Of a stretch of DNA of 64,000 nucleotides, positions 8,004 through 16,882 are shown in pieces. Position numbers and translations under genes: made by a program. The notes below the pieces were generated by a model. The model was not told the DNA's origin. It saw only the letters and a program-made list of their open reading frames with translations, and ran no database searches. How positions within the stretch are numbered: position 1 is the stretch's first letter; every line of letters begins with the position of its first letter. Source of the stretch: JABDGM01 sp963738665 (lineage in GTDB: Bacteria > Planctomycetota > Planctomycetia > Pirellulales > Lacipirellulaceae); assembly GCA_963738665.1 (NCBI GenBank), contig CAVTXL010000010.1, positions 248,001 to 312,000 on the forward strand, read 5' to 3'.

Positions 8004-11000
8004 ACAGCGACATCGAAATCAACTACGAGCCGCTGCCCGGCTATCGCCTGATTAAGCACCTGGGGGCGGGTGGCTACGGCGAGGTGTGGAGCGCCGAGGC
8101 TCCCGGCGGGCTCACGAAAGCAATCAAGTTCGTATTTGGGCAACAGCACGAAAAACGGGCGACGCACGAGCTGCGGGCGCTCGAGCGCGTACGCAGCGTG
8201 CGGCATCCGTTTCTGTTGTCCCTGGAACGCATTGAAGTCGTCAACGGCCGGTTGCTGGTGGTCACCGAGCTGGCCGACGGGAGCGTGAAAGATCGCTTTG
8301 ATGAGTGCCGCCAGCAGGGCCTGCCGGGCATTCCCCGCGACGAGTTGGTTCGCTATCTGCGCGATGCGGCCGATGCGCTGGACTTCATGAACACGGCCCA
8401 CGCGCTCGGGCATTTGGACGTCAAGCCTGAAAACCTCTTGCTTCTGGCGGGCCACGTGAAGGTGGCAGATTTCGGCTTGGTGAAGGACATGCGTCAGTCC
8501 GAGGCCTCCCTCGTCGGCGGGATGACTCCCCTGTATGCGGCCCCGGAGGTATTTCGCGGCCATCCCAGCCCGCAAAGCGACGAGTATTCGCTGGCCATTG
8601 TGTACCAAGAGATGCTAACTGGCGCCTTGCCGTTTGCCGGCGACAACGCCGCCCAGTTGACGATGCAGCACTTGAACGACGAGCCAGATCTGTCGCTGCT
8701 GCCGACCGGCGATCGCTACATAATCAGCCGGGCCCTGGCAAAGGAGCCGGCGCACCGTTACTCCAGTTGCCGGGAATTCGTGGACGCATTGGTCGTGGTC
8801 CCCAACAGCGCGGCGGACTGCGGATTGCCGACAGCCCCCGGTGTTTTGCCCGAGCAACCGTTGTCGTCGACTGCCTCTCCCATGCGCCCGGTGCACTCGC
8901 CCTCGTGTCCGACCGACGTCTTCGACGTCGACGATACCGACCCGCATTCGCTCGATGCGTCGCGGATGTTCGTCGAACGACCTGGGCATCCATCGCAGTT
9001 GGTGGATTTGCCGCCGCTCGATTTGAACGGGTATTTCGCCCAGCCGGTGCCTACGCTGGTGCTTGGAATCGGCGGGGCGGCGGGACGCGTGCTGGTCCAT
9101 TTGCGGTCGCTGCTCAGCGAACAGTTTGCGTCTCGGCTTCCGGCAATTCAACTGCTGTTGCTCGATACGGACTCGCGAGCAGTGGCCGACGTCTCACGCC
9201 AAACCAATGCCGGCTTGTCCGCGGACGAGACCATGTGTCTGCCGCTGGAGCGGCCGCAACACTATCGCAAGCAGTCGCAGCAGCTATTGCGCTGGTTGAG
9301 TCGTCGCTGGTTATACAACATTCCCCGGTCGCTTCGCACCGAGGGCCTGCGGCCCTTGGGCCGGCTGGCGCTTACCAACCACGCGCGACAGGCCGGACAA
9401 CGAATTCGCCGCGGCATCGTCCAGGCCATCGATGCGGACGCCATCGCGACTTCATGCCAGACGCTGGGTCAGCCGTTCCGCACGGATGACGTCCAGGTGT
9501 TTGTGGTAGCCGCCGTGTCGGGCGGAACGGGCGGCGGCATGTCGCTGGATGTGGGCTTCGCCGTGAGAGCGTTGCTCGAACGACTGAACGTCGCGCAATC
9601 AAAGATTATCGGTCTGATGTTGCATGCCACGAGTGGCGACGCCCGCCACTGCGAGCTGGCCCGCGTGAATGCGTTTGCTTGGTTGACCGAGTTCCATCAT
9701 TTCGACAGCCCGGATGTGGCCTATCCCGGCGATGCCTCATGCGGCTTTCCTCCACATGATTGCCACGTGAAGCCGTTCGATGAGACGTACTTTGTTCACC
9801 TGGGCGATCAGTTGGACGCAGACGAATTTGATGCGGCCGCGCGCGACGTGGCCGAATATCTGCGACAAAACACGATTTCCCCAGCAAAAGCCTTTTTTGA
9901 CGCCTGCCGGCAGGTGCCCTGTTCCGAGGATTCGGTCCGCGAAACATGTAGCCGTTCAAGCCTGCGATCTTTCGGCATCTACCGCCAGAGTGCGGGCCGG
10001 ACCGGCGCCGGCGAAGTCATTTCCGCGGAACTGAGCCAGTGCGTTGTCAACGGCTGGTTGGGCGGGTCGCCAGCGACGACGGCGCAAAACTCGGCCGAGT
10101 CTCGGGAATCCGCTTTGATTCAGCGCTTGCGGCTGGATGCAGACGGCATCGCACTCCATACCCGCGCCCTGATCGATGCGCACCTCGGAGCCGACACGGC
10201 CAGCGTTCTAGAGAATTGGCTCGCGCGGCAGTCGCCCGGCAAGCAAACGAGCGACGCCAATGCGCTGGCGGCCGTCAAACGCGCCTTTGACGAGGCGCAG
10301 CCCGTCTGGCCCAGAACGTGGCGTGGCAATATTGGGCGAACCGGTTTCCTCAATCGTCGCTCCGCTGCAAGAAAAACTGCGCGCGGAAGTGCGGCGGTGG
10401 GTCGTTTCGCGAATGGACGAGCCGCGGGAACGGCTGGCTGGTACGCGAACCGCAATCCAAGGATTGATCGGGCAACTGCGGGCGACGGACGCCGAATTGC
10501 GGCAACGAGCCTGCGGCGACGGAAATCCGTTGCGGGCAACTGATGTGAATCCAGCGCTGTCAGCGGCTGAACGATCGCCGCTCGAATACTTCAAGGCACG
10601 GCTGGAGCTGCTAGCGGCGCAGGCGGCCAGCCGCACTGCTGGTTTGTTGCTCGCCGATTTGAAGACGCTCGCCGACGATTTGACCGTTCTGGGCCGCGAA
10701 ATTGAGCAAATGGCTCGCAGCGCCGCCTCGGCATGCACCCGCGTCGAGCCTTGCTGGGAGCACGATCCGACTGCCCCGAGCTTGCCGGATTCGCAGCGGA
10801 CCGACCTGGTCGAGGAAATCGACCAGCAACTCGCCAGTGAATGCTTGTCCGAGCAGGGCCTGTGGTTGACGCTCATGCAGGGCGGCCGGCGGCGGGCACA
10901 ATTGACGGCGAAGCTCAGCGAATTATCGCGCAGCGCGGCATTCCGCACTGAACAGCGTGAACGTGAGCGAGGAGTGGTCTACTTCGGGTGGAGAATCGGT

Positions 11001-11409
11001 TTCTGCGGATTTGCATTCGCACCTGGCCGCTGCGACGCCGGCTCTGCTGGAACTTGGCGGTACGCGGCGGGTGCTGGCCGTGCTCCCGCGCGGCGGTGAG
11101 ACAACCGGCGACGCGAGCCCGATATCTACGTCGCTTGGCTCTGGGGTGAATTCCATCCGCGGCGTCGACAACGGCGTGACGCTGTGCGTCGAGGCTGCCG
11201 GCCTGCCGATTGAAGACGTAGCCATCGAACTGGTGCAGCGGCGGCGCGATCGCATCGAATTTGCCGCCCGCGTGCAGAGCCGGACCGATATCGATTGGAC
11301 GCCAATTGTTCGGCTGACGACGCCGGCGGCGAGCGCCGACTGCTCGGCGCATTTGGCGCAGCCATCCGTGTTCGATGAACCGCTGCTGGAAAAAACGATG
11401 GTGATGTGA
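8000..11409 (+). CDS. Ser/Thr protein kinase fused to a tubulin-like domain (two frameshifts)
   Basis: It starts at GTG 8000, overlapping the previous stop. The kinase domain has the glycine loop LGAGGYGEVW (residue 21), HLDVKPEN near 137 (Leu instead of the usual Arg), ADFGLVKD near 155 and AAPEVF near 180. After a Pro/Ser linker comes a tubulin/FtsZ-like domain: GIGGAAGR near 355 and the signature SGGTGGGMSLD near 507, as in the Tubulin_2 family. The frame changes near 10310 and again near 10960. The three pieces (8000-10310, 10310-10960, 10960-11409) read as one protein of about 1,135 residues, ending with LLELGGTRRVLAV and a C-terminal tail. I read the shifts as sequence errors or recent mutations. 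The FHA-EAL gene follows three bases after the stop. Confidence 0.8.
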
Positions 11410-11412
11410 GAA

Positions 11413-12585
11413 ATGGCGACCTCCACCCTAGCCGTGAAGCGACCCGTCTGGCATTTGAGCGGCCAGTTGTCGGACGGCGAATTGGTGCGGCAGTTTCGTG
11501 TTGATGCCGCGCGGTTTACCGTGGGCCGGCGGCCCGAAGCGTCACTGAGCATCTCCAGTCCCTCGGTCTCGCGTGACCATGCCGAGCTGACCGTCGTGGA
11601 CGACGGCCTGTTGCTGCGCGATCTGAGAAGCACGAATGGCACCTTTGTGAACGGCACGCGAATCTACGAGCCGTGCACTGTGTACCACGGCGACCTGCTG
11701 CAATTCGGGCAGATGGTGTTTCGCGTCGTGCAGCAATCGACCGAAAGCGGGCCGCAGACGGTCAAAGATGATTCGTGCGATCGGGCACTCGCGCTGATTC
11801 AGTTCGACCAGTTGATGACGCAGCGCACCGTGGCGCCCCACTTCCAGCCGATTGTCGCCCTGTCCGATAAGCAAGTGTTCGGCTACGAGGTGTTGGCCCG
11901 CAGCAGGTTTTTCGGCTTGAAAGATCCGCGCTCCATGTTCGCGGCGGCCAAGGTGCTCGACCTGGAAGGCGAGCTGAGCCGCATCCTTCGCGAAGAAGGC
12001 CTGCGAAGCGGCCGCGTGCTGCCGGACGGGCACGCGTTGTTTGTGAATACGCATCCGATCGAAATGGACGACGTCGAACTGCTGATCTTCTCGCTCCAGG
12101 AACTCCGCGAATCGGAGCCCCGCCGACCTGTGGTGCTGGAGATCCACGAAGCGTCGGTCACCCACAGCGAAACGATGCTGAAGCTGCGGGCCGCCTTGAC
12201 GGAACTGGGGATCGGCCTGGCCTACGACGACTTCGGCGCCGGCCAGGCCCGGCTGGTGGAACTCGTCGACGTGCCGCCCGACTACTTGAAATTCGACATG
12301 AAGCTGGTGCAAAATATTCAGTCTGCATCGGGCGATCGGCAGCGGATGCTGGCCAGCCTCGTGAAAATGGTCTGCGATCTGGGCATCACGCCGCTGGCCG
12401 AAGGGATTGAAACCGCCGGCGACGACGAAATCTGCCGCCAGATCGGCTTCACCTGCGCGCAGGGCTTTTATTACGGCTACCCGGCCTTGCCAAAGTCGCT
12501 GCTCGCACCGCAAAACGACGACCAGGCGGCGGTCGAGGCCCACGACACCGATTTCGGCGGCGAAACGCAAGGTATTATTCCATAA
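11413..12585 (+). CDS. FHA-EAL domain protein (phosphothreonine-binding, c-di-GMP phosphodiesterase-like)
   Basis: A 390-residue cytosolic protein. The FHA domain is at residues 25-105, with GRRPEASL, SVSRDHAEL and RSTNGTFVNG, the phosphothreonine-binding signature. The EAL domain is at about 130-370. Its signature is YEVLAR (E.L.R kept), with FVNTHP, LEIHEAS, YDDFGAG and PLAEGIET, so most metal- and substrate-binding residues remain, and hydrolysis of c-di-GMP is plausible. It starts at ATG 11413, three bases after the kinase-tubulin stop, and is surely co-transcribed with it. The obvious model is that the FHA part docks on a threonine phosphorylated by the upstream kinase and so controls the EAL part; this is inference. 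Confidence 0.9.
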   Translation: MATSTLAVKRPVWHLSGQLSDGELVRQFRVDAARFTVGRRPEASLSISSPSVSRDHAELTVVDDGLLLRDLRSTNGTFVNGTRIYEPCTVYHGDLLQFGQMVFRVVQQSTESGPQTVKDDSCDRALALIQFDQLMTQRTVAPHFQPIVALSDKQVFGYEVLARSRFFGLKDPRSMFAAAKVLDLEGELSRILREEGLRSGRVLPDGHALFVNTHPIEMDDVELLIFSLQELRESEPRRPVVLEIHEASVTHSETMLKLRAALTELGIGLAYDDFGAGQARLVELVDVPPDYLKFDMKLVQNIQSASGDRQRMLASLVKMVCDLGITPLAEGIETAGDDEICRQIGFTCAQGFYYGYPALPKSLLAPQNDDQAAVEAHDTDFGGETQGIIP

Positions 12586-13016
12586 GCGCGATCTAGCTGG
12601 CGAATCCGGCCGTTCTTCGCTAAAAAGATGTAGAAGATGGTTGGTCCCCAATTCCGCTCTTGCCTCACTTGATGAAGGCTGCGCCGCCATTGAACCCAGG
12701 CAAAGCTGTCAGCCATCAGCTTTCAGCCGTCAGCCAGATAACAAGGGATCATTTGCAGCGTAGGCTTCATTAGAATAACTCCTCAGTAACTTTCTTCGTG
12801 GGGGTGAGGCGAAACTCCATTGATTTCGCCTCAGTCGGATTGCGCAAGCTTGTTTGCTGGCACGTCTTCTGGCGGCGGGGTGAGGCGCGAGGGGCGGCAC
12901 TTCGCCCCGGTGAGGCGAGATTCGCTCGGCGGTGGCGCGAAACTTTGGTTGGAGATTGTGGCAACGGGCTGCCCGGCTGTCGTATCGCGGGGAAACGATG
13001 TTGCGTGTTCCCGAAT

Positions 13017-13093
13017 CCTATCGAAGGTGTCCAAAACTCCCCCACCGAGTTTTGGCCATCTTCACTCTTTCGGGGGGGGGTAAAATCGATAGG
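13017..13093. repeat. Nested palindromes
   Basis: Outer arms CCTATCGA (13017-13024) and TCGATAGG (13086-13093) enclose inner arms CCAAAACTC (13031-13039) and GAGTTTTGG (13047-13055). Both pairs are perfect. A 9-G run lies just inside the right outer arm. Confidence 0.6.
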
Positions 13094-13414
13094 TGGCTGC
13101 GTGCTGCAGTGGGCGCGCAGTCGCGAGCGCTGGCCGCGGGTTTTGCGGAGAAGAATAAAGATCGGTTGCCAAAGAGCAACGGGCACTGCTGAGCTTAGCA
13201 GGTTGTTGTTCGTTTGTATAGTAGCGTTTTCGGCCAGGGTGGGGAGAGTCCAGAGTCAAGAACTGAGAGTCAAGAGCCAGAAGAGCGGCAGGGGGGGGGG
13301 GGGGGGAGAGGGAGCAGGGGCAGGGAGCACAAATTTGTTGGCTGCGGCGGGGGGTGCCAAGAGAAAGCGGCGGGTGTTGTGGCCGCCTGACAAACTCAAA
13401 GGAACAAAGTCGAG

Positions 13415-13512
13415 AACACTAATTAACGCTAATCGAACACGAATAAGGTAAATACACTGGCGGCAGGTTGTCTGCTCCTCGCCATTCGTGTTTATCAGTG
13501 CGTATTAGCGTT
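13415..13512. repeat. Inverted repeat of the dispersed GCTAATCGAACACGAAT family
   Basis: The arms 13415-13444 and 13484-13512 are imperfect inverted copies, each of about 30 bases. A related single copy lies at 53179-53207. It is a miniature, gene-free element. Confidence 0.6.
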
Positions 13513-13894
13513 CCCAAAGCGGCCCGCCTCCCCAGATACCGCTGGCATTTGTCACCCACTCCGTTCACTTCCGCCCGCGGTCCATCCACGCGGCCATCTT
13601 CGCCGCCATGTCTTTGACCGCCAGCTCGGCTCGCATTTCGTTTGGCCCCGTTGCTCCCCCTAAAACAGCCAGCACGGCGCCCCAACTGTGCGGCCAGAGT
13701 GTGGGTGGCCCCATTGTCCTCCCCATTGTCCTCGACGCAAAGCGTGGATGTCTCCGCTGTTCCCTAGCCTACCCATTTTTGGTGGCTGCCACCTTTTTCA
13801 GCGGCCCTGTGGAACCAAGGGATGGTTCCACGGGCCGCTCAGCTTCGTTACACCTGAAATGAATCAGATTCTGAATGTCGCAAATGGGGCCATC

Positions 13895-14857
13895 CTACTT
13901 CTGATCACGAATCACAGGCTTCGCGACTTCGTGCGGTTGCTCCGTGAAGTCGCTCTCGCCGCGGATCGTCTGGCACATAAAGCGGACGGCCTCTTTGTAC
14001 TGGTCTTCGACGTTTTCATCCGCAAAGAAAGCCGCACCCGCGATCTGTTGGGGGCTCACGTTGAAGACCCCAGTCGCGAACACCACGGGCAGGCCCGTCT
14101 TTTTTATTTTACCACTGCCGGTAACCAACAGCGCGCCACGCTCCGTCGTCGTCGGTTCGTCATATTGGATTTCCTGCAGATATTTGTCGAGTCCGTCCTT
14201 TACGATTTTGATGCCCGCATCTTTATCTTTGGCATCGTCGATTCTGGCGATCACCGCCCAGGCGTTCCCCTCGGGGCTGGTGGCAGTCACAAAGCTCTCG
14301 CCTGCCTTCTGCTTCCAATCGTCTGGATAGGTGATCCCCACGACGGGCTTGCCAGCTTTGCGCACAATGGCCTCACCGGCCTGGGCCGCAGCCACAGCGG
14401 GCGTGGCAGGCGCTGCCGCGGCGGGCGTCGCGGGCATCGTCGTTGCGGGCGTAGTCGTTGTCGTCGTAGTCGTAGTCGCGTTACGCGATGCGGGCGTCCC
14501 GGGCGTCACCGCAGCAACCACCGCCGTCGTGGCCAACACATTCGGCGGCGAGTCATTGAAATTCGAATGTTGAGTATTCTGGTACGCCGCGCTCGATTCG
14601 TACTGGGTGCGCGACTGAGTTTCCGAGTTCATGGCCTGGCGATTCTGAGATCTTTGAGCCACATTTTGGGTCACGCCGGCAGCGACGCCAATCTTGGCGC
14701 CCGTTGCCGCTCCACCGCTTCCGCCGACCATCCCTCCAACCATTGCGCCGCGCATGCCGCTGCGGGCGGCCCCACCTCCCGTCCTTTGAGCCATCGCGAC
14801 CGCCGCCAACATCAGGACGGCGAGAGCAACTGATCCGAGAATTCGTAACTTGAACAT
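13895..14857 (-). CDS. Secreted hypothetical protein with Gly and Thr/Ala-rich linker
   Basis: A 320-residue protein. Residues 1-23 are a signal peptide (FKLRILGSVALAVLMLAAVAMA, then Q). Next comes a Gly-rich stretch, a Gln/Ser region, and a linker with nine consecutive Thr and Ala/Pro repeats. The C-terminal domain of about 150 residues begins GKPVVGITYPDDWKQK. Its pattern (exported, beta-rich, WAVIARIDDAKDKDAG, then FFADENVEDQYKEAVRFM) resembles envelope proteins that follow serine proteases, but I cannot name a family. The start at ATG 14857 has GGAGGA about 6 bases upstream. A conserved hairpin precedes it (14888-14930). Confidence 0.8.
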   Translation of the reverse strand: MFKLRILGSVALAVLMLAAVAMAQRTGGGAARSGMRGAMVGGMVGGSGGAATGAKIGVAAGVTQNVAQRSQNRQAMNSETQSRTQYESSAAYQNTQHSNFNDSPPNVLATTAVVAAVTPGTPASRNATTTTTTTTTPATTMPATPAAAAPATPAVAAAQAGEAIVRKAGKPVVGITYPDDWKQKAGESFVTATSPEGNAWAVIARIDDAKDKDAGIKIVKDGLDKYLQEIQYDEPTTTERGALLVTGSGKIKKTGLPVVFATGVFNVSPQQIAGAAFFADENVEDQYKEAVRFMCQTIRGESDFTEQPHEVAKPVIRDQK

Positions 14858-15397
14858 GGCGATTCCTCCTTTTTCCTCCGAGCGTCTCCATCGCGTTTCA
14901 AGTCGGGCACGTACCCAGACTCGCGATGGAATGAATTTCCGTCTACATCAGATCGATGAGCAGTGCGCAATTGCTGCGCCAAATTTAGGCAACCCCGAAT
15001 CCGTCCTAGAGCGCGGCGTCTTTTCTGCCCGCCCGCTATCCGTTGGTGACCAAACGGGTCCAGAACAATTGTAAGAAAAGGCGGCAACCGAAATTGACCG
15101 CCGGAGATTATCGACCTCTTTGCCTTCAATTGCAAGCGGTGGCGCTATCGATGGAATTCGAGTCGGCTGGACGCCATCGTGCCACAGCACATCGAGCGCG
15201 TGTCGCCGCGGCAGAAATGAAACATTACTCATGAACACCCTTGGATTAAATCGAACCCGGCACGCCATGCACGAGCTATGAGCAGGCCCCGCTGATCGAC
15301 GACCGCACGCCATGTTTGGCCGCACGCTTACGACGTCACAGAGCCACGCTTGTCTCGATCCCGATCCCATTCGCGGCCGCGGAGCAACTTTAGCCGC
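14858..15397. other. Intergenic stretch with leader hairpin
   Basis: About 540 bases between the secreted protein and the tandem-repeat protein, both on the minus strand. The part nearest 14857 is its leader. The remainder, up to the terminator-like hairpin at 15398, shows no gene I can support. Confidence 0.5.
14888..14930 (-). promoter_or_regulatory. Leader hairpin, copy A
   Basis: On the minus strand a stem is formed by CCATCGCG and CGCGATGG around a 25-base loop, ending about 30 bases before the start at 14857. A second copy at 16883-16933 keeps CATCG(C/T)GAG at the left and GAAACGCGATG at the right while the middle differs, which suggests a structured RNA or a protein-binding site. Confidence 0.45.
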
Positions 15398-15430
15398 CCG
15401 CCCCGACGAGTGTTGCGCGCGTCGGGGCGG
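15398..15430 (-). terminator. GC-rich hairpin after the tandem-repeat gene
   Basis: A perfect 11-base stem (15398-15408 with 15420-15430) and an 11-base loop lie 15 bases beyond the minus-strand stop at 15445. There is no clear U tract, so it may be a pause or an RNA-stabilising hairpin. Confidence 0.5.
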
Positions 15431-15444
15431 ACGCCTTTTACCGG

Positions 15445-16290
15445 CTACCGCTGTTCAGGTGCCGCATCGCGTGCCGCATCGCGAAGCGCATCACGAAGTG
15501 CCTGGCGAATCTCAGACCGCACGTCCGAATCGCCCTCGCTGAGCGACTCTTGCCGCTCGTCGCGACGTGTTTCGCGCACGTCGCGGCGCGCCTCACTTAT
15601 CGGCGCCCGGTTTTCCAGCACCGCATCGCGAAGCGCATCACGAAGTGCCTCACGAACCTCGGCCCGCACATCCGGATTGCCCTCGCCGAGCGACTCTTGC
15701 CGTTCGTCGCGACGCGTTTCGCGCACGTCGCGGCGCGCCTCACTTATCGGCGCCCGGTTTTCCAGCACAGCATCGCGAAGCGCATCACGAAGTGCTTCAC
15801 GAACCTCGGCCCGCACATCCGGATTGCGGTCGCCGAGCGACTCTTGCCGCTCGTCGCGACGCGTTTCGCGCACGTCGCGGTGCGCCTGACTTATCGGCGC
15901 CCGGTTTTCCAGCACCGCATCGCGAAGCGCATCACGAAGTGCTTCACGAACCTCGGCCCGCACATCCGGATTGCGGTCGCCGAGCGACTCTTGCCGCTCG
16001 TCGCGACGCGTTTCGCGCACGTCGCGACGTGCCTGACTTATCGGCGCCCGGTTTTCCAGCACCGCATCGCGCGCCGCATCGCGAAGCGCCTGGCGAATCT
16101 CAGATCGCATGTCCGAATCGCGGTCGCCGAGCGACTCTTGCCGCTCGTCGCGACGTGTTTCGCGCACGTCGCGACGTGCCTCACTTATCGGCGCCCGGTT
16201 TTCAAGCACCGCATCGCGAAGCGCATCGCGAAGCGCTTCACGAACCTCAGCCCGCAGGTCCGAATCGCGGCGCACGTCTTGTGTCGGCAC
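15445..16290. repeat. 147-base tandem direct repeats
   Basis: Five complete 147-base units and a partial sixth encode the 49-residue repeats. Differences between units are few and mostly conservative (SE/SQ, GDR/GEG, RAEV/RSEI). The repeats give long open frames on the opposite strand, which are shadows. Confidence 0.85.
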
Positions 16291-16415
16291 CGCTGTTCAA
16301 GCACCGCGCCGCGCGCCGCGTCGCGAAGCGCATCGCGAGCCTCAGGCTGCTGGCCGCGCACGCTACTCGTGCCGGCTATTGCAAGAATCATTAGAAGAAA
16401 TGGAACACATCTCAT
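15445..16415 (-). CDS. Exported 49-residue tandem-repeat protein (frameshift near 16290)
   Basis: ATG 16415 with GGAGG about 8 bases upstream opens a signal peptide (MRCVPFLLMILAIAGTSSVRG, cleavage near GQQ) and a partial repeat (ARDALRDAARGAVLEQR). Near 16290 the frame changes, and the remaining 275 or so residues are five full copies and one partial copy of a 49-residue unit. Each contains REALRDALRDAVLENRAP, RRDVRETRRDERQESL and DxR(A/S)E. The sequence is almost all charged helix, so an extended coiled coil or solenoid is likely. The DNA units are 147 bases and nearly identical, so the array is recent. No named family. The shift may be an error or may have inactivated the gene. Confidence 0.65.
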
Positions 16416-16530
16416 GATTAATCCTCCATCACTGCAAAAAAAGTTACTGCCGAGGCAGCTTTTGAAAGCCGATCGCAGATTGCTCAACAACGACACGATC
16501 AGCAGCCGGGTACCACCCGACATCGCCAAT

Positions 16531-16668
16531 ACTAGTGCTTTGTCAAACCTTGATTTTCGGATTAGCCGTAGGGCAGCTAGCCCACGGTTCGTTCAGTAAA
16601 AACCGGGGGAAAGCGCCCCGCGGCTGATTTGTCGAACCCGAATGCTTCGCGTTGACAGAGCACTAGTG
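16531..16668. mobile_element. MITE-like element with REP-like inner palindromes
   Basis: Terminal inverted repeats of about 16 bases (ACTAGTGCTTTGTCAA at 16531-16546; TTGACAGAGCACTAGT at 16652-16667) flank about 105 bases. Inside are two REP-like hairpins: AGCCGTAGGGC with GCCCACGGTT, and CCGGGGG with GCCCCGCGG. It carries no ORF of its own. Confidence 0.55.
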
Positions 16669-16831
16669 CCATAACCCGCCTTGTTTTACATCTGTACACT
16701 CCTTCATCCAAAGAACAACGCCGCGGTCGCAGCTTGTCCACTGGGGGGCAAGTCCACGGCGACCGCGGACTATCGCCTCCAGGCGAACCGCAACTGGAGA
16801 CCAATTCGAGGTGAATTGGATGCTGCATCAC
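16577..16831 (-). CDS. Possible small ORF with an extended Shine-Dalgarno sequence
   Basis: An 84-residue frame whose start (GTG 16831 or the adjacent ATG 16828) directly abuts AAAAGGAGGTGA, nearly the full complement of the 16S rRNA 3' end. The peptide (MMQHPIHLELVSSCGSPGG) has no family. Its second half runs into the MITE-like element, so the present C-terminus is probably accidental. It may be a leader peptide or a truncated gene. Confidence 0.3.
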   Translation of the reverse strand: MMQHPIHLELVSSCGSPGGDSPRSPWTCPPVDKLRPRRCSLDEGVYRCKTRRVMALVLCQREAFGFDKSAAGRFPPVFTERTVG

Positions 16832-16834
16832 CTC
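16808..16834 (-). promoter_or_regulatory. Shine-Dalgarno sequestering hairpin
   Basis: GAGGTGA within the Shine-Dalgarno sequence and start (minus strand, 16834-16828) can pair with TCACCTC 13 bases downstream (16814-16808). This would hide the ribosome binding site of the small ORF. The CsrA gene lies less than 1 kb away, but no link is shown. Confidence 0.4.
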
Positions 16835-16882
16835 CTTTTGTTAATCGCAATTGAGATCCAGCGGTGGCCGCCTTTTCTCGCT

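Larger units (their letters stand above)
12586..13894. other. 1.3 kb non-coding, repeat-rich stretch
   Basis: No convincing gene lies between the FHA-EAL gene and the minus-strand secreted protein. It holds a CAGCC(A/G)TCAGC-type direct repeat (12705-12736), several gtgaggcg blocks (12800-12950), nested palindromes (13017-13093), a 9-G run at 13072-13080, a 16-G run at 13291-13306 and an inverted repeat (13415-13512). The 217-residue ORF spanning it is a composition artefact. Confidence 0.6.

Noticed and set aside
11542..12690. 382-codon minus-strand ORF
   Set aside because: Antisense shadow of the FHA-EAL gene; no family features.
12798..13451. 217-codon plus-strand ORF
   Set aside because: It runs through the poly-G tracts and repeats and encodes low-complexity Arg/Gly sequence without start signals.
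13688..14833. 381-codon plus-strand ORF
   Set aside because: It is the antisense of the secreted protein gene at 13895-14857, which has a signal peptide and a Shine-Dalgarno sequence; the plus-strand protein is Arg/His-rich noise.
15445..16290. CRISPR array
   Set aside because: The units are 147 bases and directly adjacent with no spacers, and they encode a protein repeat; no cas genes are near.
15550..16599. Long plus-strand ORFs across the tandem repeats
   Set aside because: They arise because 147-base repeats keep several frames open. Only the minus strand has a signal peptide and ribosome binding site.
16820..16840. 3' end of a 16S rRNA gene (CACCTCCTTT)
   Set aside because: Only the last dozen bases match; no other rRNA sequence is present. 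It is the complement of an extended Shine-Dalgarno sequence on the other strand.
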